Shown piece after piece: positions 58,401 to 64,000 of a stretch of DNA of 64,000 bases. Under the pieces are notes generated by a model. The model did no database searches. It saw only the letters and a list, made by a program, of their open reading frames with translations, and was not told the DNA's origin. The stretch is from Lepus europaeus (lineage: Eukaryota; Chordata; Mammalia; Lagomorpha; Leporidae): assembly GCF_033115175.1 (NCBI RefSeq), contig NC_084838.1, positions 90,299,968 through 90,363,967 on the forward strand, read 5' to 3'. The position numbers and the translations under genes are program-made. Positions within the stretch are counted from its first letter, which is position 1. Every line of letters begins with the position of its first letter.

Positions 58401-59720
58401 TATTGTGCCAGAGACTCTTTCAGAAACATACTAATTGAAATTCTTCTTGGTCAGGCACGAGACAGTATGCCCTTTACATTTCTGTTTAAAATGGCCTTAT
58501 TCAATGCTCTCAAATGGTTTCTCTGCTTGTATAAATCATAGGAATATATCCTTCAATAATTTGTACTTACCATTTGTCCACTTTAATATAGACCTTTACT
58601 ATTTTGAGGGCAATTTAACATATTGAGAGTAAGAAATATTTGGTTGGCAACTATTTGAAAAAAAAACATTTTACTGGGTTGTTGCTTGTTTGGAGTATTT
58701 TTCAGAATAGCATGTCTAAGGTTAATACAAATGTGAACATTTATGTAGAGTAGCATCGAATGATTTTTTTCTCACTTTTATTTTTTCCATGCATCCTCAA
58801 TGTACAATTTTAGAAACACACATGTGCTAAGCCAATACTTTATTTTTCTTCATAAACTTCCTAAAGTTTCTGGAGTTTACTTTGCAGCAAATATGAATAT
58901 ATCAACACTATTATATTTCACTATGGTTTCATTTCACTGTTAATTGGATAATTCATTTCTCTACTGATTGCCAGTACCACATTTCTGATTAATGAAACAC
59001 TGTATGTCTAACCAAGTCGCTTGTCTATTTTATATTCTTTCCTTCTGATGTATTCATATATTCTGGCGCCATTACCACTGTGGTTAAAATAGTCTACTTA
59101 ATAAATAATTGTAATTACTGTTTCTAAAAAAATCACTGTCTTCTTACCTTTATGAAGTTTTTTTCACTAATTTCCTAAACTTCTCATGATTCTAAAAAAC
59201 CTCCTATGTGATTTTGGCCATATTGGTTTAAAAACAAACTCTCCTTAAAATTTTTATTCTTTTTAGTTTTATTTGAAATATAGACAGAGAGTGATCTCAC
59301 TTCTGCTGGTTCTCTACCCAAATATCTACAACAGACTGGAACTCAATAAGACTGTCCTATGAGTGTCAATGACCCAAGAAATTTATTCATCACCTGCTAC
59401 ATGCCAGGGTGCACATTTGCAGGAAGCAGGAACACAAGTAGAGGAAATGGAACTTGAACCAGGCACTTTAATACAGGATGTGGATCTCCCAAAAGGTTAC
59501 TTAACTGCTGCCAAAGCACACAATAGGACTTTTATTTTGAGTGTGTTAACTTTGGGAACATTTTTGGCATAGAAATATTATACTTAATGTTTTTTATGTT
59601 GCTAAGTAGATTTGTGGTTTTTTCCATAAGTCAAAACAAGTTTTCTTAACTCTTTTCCTACACTCAATATGTATTTCCCAATAATATGTTATCTATACCA
59701 CATTAAGAACTCATATATTT
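55441..59720 (+). repeat. Paralogous block B (around exon 1 of V2R gene 2)
   Basis: This is the counterpart of block A and contains exon 1 of the second receptor. Intron sequence stays alignable to about 59.7 kb, where similarity is lost close to an L1 insertion. Apart from exon 1 I see no other coding sequence in the block; short open frames here are chance. It includes an old SINE at about 59260-59530 shared with block A, showing that this SINE predates the duplication. Confidence 0.8.
56163..56359 (+). CDS. Second V2R gene, coding exon 1 (rest off the window)
   Basis: The exon is 197 bases, exactly the length of exon 1 of the first receptor. It starts MLPVASILC and holds the same leader and the GGFFPLHTF motif, with roughly three quarters of residues shared. 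It ends after CA with donor GTAGGT. The surrounding 4 kb aligns with the first gene's exon-1 region (14.6-21.2 kb). No exon 2 is visible before 64000. The first gene's intron 1 is about 10 kb, so the next exon is probably just beyond the edge. Whether the gene as a whole is functional cannot be judged here. Confidence 0.88.
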
Positions 59721-59826
59721 AGTCCATAGTTTGTTATGATTGGAACAAACCTCTGCATTTTCTCTTGTATGTCCCACATAAATAGTCCTATCCTTTACAA
59801 AATACTATTACCTGATGCTTTCTTTT

Positions 59827-59840
59827 CACCTGCTATATTA
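59827..59840. repeat. Target-site duplication, left copy (L1 plus tRNA fragment)
   Basis: CACCTGCTATATTA, matching CACCGGCTATGTTA at 60482-60495 (12 of 14). It borders the L1 A-tail at 59841. Confidence 0.6.
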
Positions 59841-60446
59841 TTTTTTTAACTTTTATTTAATGAATATAAATTAACAAAATACAGGTTATGGATACATTGG
59901 CTTCCCCCCCCCCCATAACTTCCCTCCCACCCGCAACCCTCCCCTCTCCCACTCCCTCACCCTTCCATTCACATCAAGATTCATTTTCAATTATCTTTAT
60001 ATACAGAAGATCAATGTAGCATATATTAAGTAAAGATTTTAACTTTTTGCACCCACACAGAAACACAAAGTGTAACATATTGTTTGAGTACTAGTTATAG
60101 CATTAAATCACAATGTACAGCACATTTAGGACAGAGATCCTACATGAGGAGTAAGTACACAGTGACTCCTGTTGTTGACTTAACTAATTGACACTCTTGT
60201 TTATGGCATCAGTAATCTCCCTAGGCTCTAGTCATGAGTTGCTAAGGCTATGGAAGCCTTTTGAGTTCACCAACTCTGATCTTATTTAGAGAAGGCCTTA
60301 GTCAAAGTGGAAGTTCTCTCCTCCCTTCAGAGAAAGGTACCTCTTTCTTTGATGACCTGTTCTTTCCACTGGGATCTCACTCACAGAGATCTTTCATTTA
60401 GGTCATTTATTTTTTTTGCCTGAGTGTCTTGGCTTTCCATGCCTGC
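59841..60446 (-). mobile_element. L1 3' UTR, 5'-truncated, antisense
   Basis: The T-run at 59841-59847 is the A-tail. The C-rich tract lies at 59904-59960 and the 3' UTR runs to about 60445, stopping mid-UTR at CCATGCCTG. Other copies in the window continue into AAATACTCTCATGGGC at this point. It is directly followed by a tRNA-Glu-like sequence. Confidence 0.88.
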
Positions 60447-60485
60447 TCCCTGGTAGTCTAGTGGTTAGGATTCAGCACTATCACC
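60447..60485 (+). pseudogene. tRNA-Glu 5'-half pseudogene fused to L1 end
   Basis: TCCCTGGTAGTCTAGTGGTT continues to ATTCAGCACTATCACC, matching the 5' half of mammalian tRNA-Glu (canonical sequence recalled from knowledge; about four differences). It includes the A-box-like region and stops in the anticodon arm. The 3' half, T-loop and B box are missing, so it is not a tRNA gene. It lies inside the L1 target-site duplication, in the opposite orientation to the L1. Confidence 0.75.
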
Positions 60486-60499
60486 GGCTATGTTATTGT

Positions 60500-61140
60500 A
60501 TACATAAATTTTAGTTTCTAGATAGCCACAGAACATTTCGGGTGCTAACAAAAATCACTCTGTTGACCCTGATTTGAATGGGAATGTTCTTAACCAAGAT
60601 CCTTTAAGCCTGCTGGTTCCACAACACCCAGTGGAGATCACAACTCCTCAAGAATGTGGACCATAGTGTTGGTAAAAACACATCTCTCTGGCAGTGGAGA
60701 ATGCAAGGTGTCCAGCACATAACAAATCTTCCCAGGCAGACAAATCAATTAATTCACAAGCTTTTATTGGGATTCCTCTCCTGCTAAGGTTCCACCGTCC
60801 CAACAGAGCGGGGGCCAGGGAAGTCGTGCATCAGAGGTTGGGAGGGCTCCTTTTATAGATACAGGGCGTGGGGGTTAAAGGTTGAGGCAGCTCTGATCCT
60901 CTTTGGTTTAACTTTAGGCACCTGCGGGGACCTTGACAGGACTTTTCTTCCCCAGAAGTGCAGGTAGGGACTCTCCATTCCTGGAAGTATAGGCCTTCTC
61001 TCCTTGCAGATCCCTAAGCTACCAGAGAAATATTCCTGTGGAGAGTAGTCTTCGTGTGGGGGTGATCTTCTTCACTTGTCCTTCAGCAACCCATTATTGT
61101 TAATCACTGCTTTATGTATCAGTAACATCACGCTTATCCC
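60500..61140 (-). repeat. LTR-like element, antisense
   Basis: On the - strand there is a TATAAAAGG TATA box (60852-60860), then about 95 bases further a CCAATAAAAGC polyadenylation signal (60760-60770), then a U5-like stretch. The element order (TATA, short R, AATAAA, U5) is typical of a retroviral LTR. Ends are not defined; about 60700-61140 is the best-supported part. The family is unknown and no internal ERV genes are adjacent. Confidence 0.5.
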
Positions 61141-61485
61141 TGAAGTTTTTAGGTTTTTTGAACTTACTTTTATGATTGACATTACATACATTTATATATT
61201 TATTGGATAGAATATGTTATTTTGATACTTGTTAATACTGTAGAATGATGAAATCAAGCTCTTTAATATATCCATCAACTTAGATAACTCTCTGACAAAT
61301 ATGAAAAGGGTTTTGCTTCAGCTGCATTTAAAAAACTTTAAGATCTCCTCCTCTTAAACCATTATATCAATCAGAAATATGAGCTACATTTTGTCAAAAA
61401 GGTTTACATATTTCAAGAGATCATAATTCTCCTAGCAGAAATTTAAGAACATTAAATGTGAGAATAAGTTTTAAAGATTTATTTA
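61141..61485. other. Unassigned AT-rich stretch
   Basis: Presumed intron 1 of the second V2R. No exon 2 homology was found. Confidence 0.35.
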
Positions 61486-62440
61486 CGTACAATTTGGGAC
61501 ATGCTCAATCGGACTTGCCCCAAATGGTGGAGTTAGAAATGTGCCAGGGGATTCTAATACAATCCCATCAAGGTGGCATGTACCAGTGCCATCTCACTAG
61601 TTAAAGAGATCATCTTCAGTTCACAATTGATCACTCTGATAGGTCTAAGAGTCAAAGGGATCACACAAACAAGACTACTGTCTGCTAATACTTACTGATA
61701 GAATCAAAAAGGGAGAGAAAGATCCAACATGGGAAGCAGGATACACAGCAGAATCATAGATGGCAGATGTCCTAAACAGCACTCTGGCCTCAGAATTAGC
61801 CCTTAAGGCATTCAGATCTGGCTGAAGAGCCCATGAGAGTATTGTAGGCATGGAAAGCCAAGACACTCTGGGGAAAAAAAAAAAACATAAAAGAAAGAGC
61901 TCTGCAAGTGAGATCCCAGTCGAAAGAACGGGGCCATCAAAGAAGGAGGTACCTTTCTCTGAAGGGAGGAGAGAACTTCCACTTTGACTATGACCTTGTC
62001 TAAATAAGATCAGAGTTGGTGAACTCAAAAGGCTTCCATAGCCTTGGCAACTCATGACTAGAGCCTAGGGAGATTACTGATGCCATAAACAAGAGTGTCA
62101 ATTAGTTAAGTCAACAACAGGAGTCACTGTGTACTTACTTCTCATGTGGGAGCTCTGTCCTTAATGTGTTGTCCAATGTGAATTAATACTATAACTAGTA
62201 CTCAAACAGTATTTTACACTTTATGTTCTGTGTGGGTGCAAACTGATGAAATCTTTACTTAATATATACTAAATTGATCTTCTGTATATAAAGATAATTG
62301 AAAATGAATCTTGATGTGAATGGAATGGGAGAGGGAGCAGGAGTTGGGAGGGTTGCAGGTGGGAGGGAAGTTATGGGGAAGAAAAAGCCATTGTAATCCA
62401 TAACCTGTACTTTGGAAATTTATATTTACTAAAGAAAAGT
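61486..62440 (+). mobile_element. L1 3' UTR insertion, sense
   Basis: Begins GTACAATTTGGGACATGCTC and ends AAGAAAAGTTTTTAAA. Flanking words resembling AAGTTTTAAAGATTTATTTA (about 61467 and 62427) suggest a target-site duplication within an A/T-rich SINE head. Confidence 0.85.
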
Positions 62441-62562
62441 TTTTAAAAATATTTATTTATTAATTCATTCATTTATTTAAAAGAGTTACAGAGAGGGACA
62501 TTTATATAAAAGAGTTACAGAGAGGGAGATACAAACACACACACACATACCGAAAGAGGGAA

Positions 62563-62595
<33 letters not shown>

Positions 62596-63225
62596 TCTTC
62601 TATCCGCTGGTTCACTCCCCAAATGAGCACAATGCCTGAGGCAGGCACAAGTTAAACCCCTAAACATGGGCCGGCGCCGTGGCTCAACAGGCTAATCCTC
62701 CGCGTTGCGGCGCCGGCACACCGGGTTCTAGTCCCGGTCGGGGCACCGATCCTGTCCCGGTTGCCCCTCTTCCAGGCCAGCTCTCTGCTGTGGCCAGGGA
62801 GTGTAGTGGAGGATGGCCCAAGTGTTTGGGCTCTGCACCCCATGGGAGACCAGGAGAAGCACCTGGCTCCTGCCATCGGAACAGCGCGGTGCGCCGGCCG
62901 CAGCGCGCTACCGCGGCGGCCATTGGAGGGTGAACCAACGGCAAAGGAAGACTTTTCTCTCTGTCTCTCTCTCTCTCTCACTGTCCACTCTGCCTGTCAA
63001 AAATTAAAAAAAAATAAATAAATAAAATAAAATAAAATAAAACCCTAAACATGGAACTCCATCCGGGACTCCCATGTGGGTCTCCCATGTGGGTGCAGTG
63101 GCCCAAGTACTTGTGCCATCTTCTGCTGTTTTTCCCAGCATATTACCAGGGAGCTGTTTCAGAAATGGTGGAGAAAGAACTCCAACCAGTATGCAAATGG
63201 AAGCCAGCATCACAGGCAATGGGTT
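62441..63225 (-). repeat. Old CSINE interrupted by a young CSINE
   Basis: 62441-62667 and 63054-63225 are the two parts of one antisense CSINE. The first has a long (GA)n tract at 62556-62596. It continues with GGAACTCCATCCGGGACTCC after the young insertion. A short internal repeat of CCCATGTGGGT is seen at 63070-63098. Confidence 0.8.
62668..63040 (+). mobile_element. Young CSINE nested in old CSINE, with target-site duplication
   Basis: Near-consensus young element (GGGCCGGCGCCGTGGCTCAA) with a tail of AAATA/AAAAT repeats. AAACCCCTAAACATG before and AAACCCTAAACATG after form the duplicated target. Confidence 0.93.
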
Positions 63226-63850
63226 ATGATTCTGTATTTAGGGGACCCAAAGAACTCTGCTAAGAGACTATTGAACTCATAGAAGAGTTTGGCAAAGCAC
63301 CAGGATATAAAATCAATGCACAAAAATCAACAGCCTTTGTATACACAGGCAATGCCAAAGCTGAGGAAGAACTTCTAAGATCAATCCCATTCACAATAGC
63401 TACAAAAACAATCAAATACCTTGGAATAAACTTAATCAAGGACGTTAAATATCTCTACAACGAGAATTACAAAATCTAAAAGACAATGGAAGAGGATACC
63501 AAAAAATGGAGAAATCTTCCATGCTCATGAATTGGAAGAATCAATATCATCAAAATGTCTATTCTCCCAAAAGAGATTTATAGATTCAATGCAATACCAA
63601 TCAAGATACCGAAGACATTCTTCTCAGATCTGGAAAAAATGATGCTGAAATTCATATGGAGACACAGGAGACCTCGAATAGCTAAAGCAATCTTGTGCAA
63701 CAAAAATAAAGCCGGAGACATCACAATACCAGATTTCAGGACATACTACAGGGCAGTTGTAATCAAAACAGCATGGTAATGGTACAGAAACAGATGGATA
63801 GACCAATAGAACAGAATAGAAACACCAGAAATCATTCCAAATGTCTACGG
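63226..63850 (+). mobile_element. L1 ORF2 fragment, sense
   Basis: Starts just after the catalytic box (ATGATTCTGTATTTAGGGG) and runs through [19 protein letters not shown] (63614-63672) to about 63850. Frame breaks exist (for example stops near 63280). It has no 3' UTR in the window. Confidence 0.85.
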
Positions 63851-64000
63851 CCAATTCCATACCCAGTTTGCTTAGAGTTTTCATCATGAAAGGGTGTTGT
63901 ATTTTATCAAATGCTTTCTCTGCGTCTATTGAGAGAATCATATGGTTTTTCCTCTGCATTCTATTAATGTGGTGTATCACATTGATTGTTTTGTGAACAC
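63851..64000 (-). mobile_element. L1 ORF2 fragment, antisense, running off the window
   Basis: On the - strand this encodes the RT segment [20 protein letters not shown], upstream of the catalytic box in ORF2. It directly joins the sense L1 piece on its left, so the two L1 parts face each other. Confidence 0.85.

Noticed and set aside
60447-60485. Functional tRNA-Glu gene
   Set aside because: Only the 5' half is present; the anticodon stem is incomplete and the T arm and B box are missing.

Overview
The window is mammalian nuclear DNA and almost certainly from a lagomorph (rabbit or a close relative such as hare). The evidence is about 25 copies of the tRNA-derived lagomorph C-type SINE (CSINE), several with young sequence and visible target-site duplications, plus many L1 copies that share one 3' UTR type. 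There are no operons or bacterial features. Most of the 64 kb is interspersed repeat.

The main gene is an apparently intact vomeronasal type-2 receptor (V2R, family C GPCR) on the + strand. It has six coding exons: 15625-15821, 25811-26102, 26876-27682, 28403-28630, 37001-37124 and 41048-41970. All introns are GT-AG, phases match at every junction, and the spliced product is 856 codons plus stop. It encodes a signal peptide, a Venus-flytrap ligand-binding domain, a cysteine-rich linker and a seven-helix domain. An AATAAA follows about 140 bases after the stop. Exon 1 of a second V2R lies at 56163-56359 within a block paralogous to the first gene's exon-1 region, so this is part of a tandem V2R cluster. 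The remaining exons of the second gene are expected beyond the right edge.

Layout: 1-1.7 kb holds SINEs and a degenerate endogenous retrovirus (ERV) env fragment. 2.1-3.7 kb holds a broken MARK/Smok-like kinase pseudogene. 7.0-11.2 kb is an L1 on the - strand joined to an ERV-derived segment. 12.2-13.7 kb is an L1 ORF2 fragment. 15.6-42.1 kb is the V2R gene, with an old - strand L1 and nested SINEs in intron 4. 43.8-55.4 kb holds two copies of a composite retrotransposon. 55.4-59.7 kb is the second V2R block. 59.8-64 kb holds L1s, a tRNA fragment, an LTR-like segment and SINEs.

The most unusual structure is the composite retrotransposon (about 43781-48864 and 50455-55420). Each copy has an L1 5' UTR and L1 ORF1. 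About 2.5 kb of non-L1 sequence, including a degenerate class-I ERV gag/protease piece, stands where ORF2 should be, and an L1 3' UTR and A-tail follow. Both copies have the same architecture but different flanks. Copy 2 has a 22-base near-perfect target-site duplication, so the chimera itself appears to have moved by L1-type retrotransposition. A third copy of the ERV-derived segment (9872-11162, - strand) is joined to the 3' half of L1 ORF2. A second oddity is an L1 insertion at 59.8-60.5 kb that carries a tRNA-Glu 5' half in the opposite orientation inside the same target-site duplication. All family assignments come from reading the sequence and general knowledge; no database was searched.
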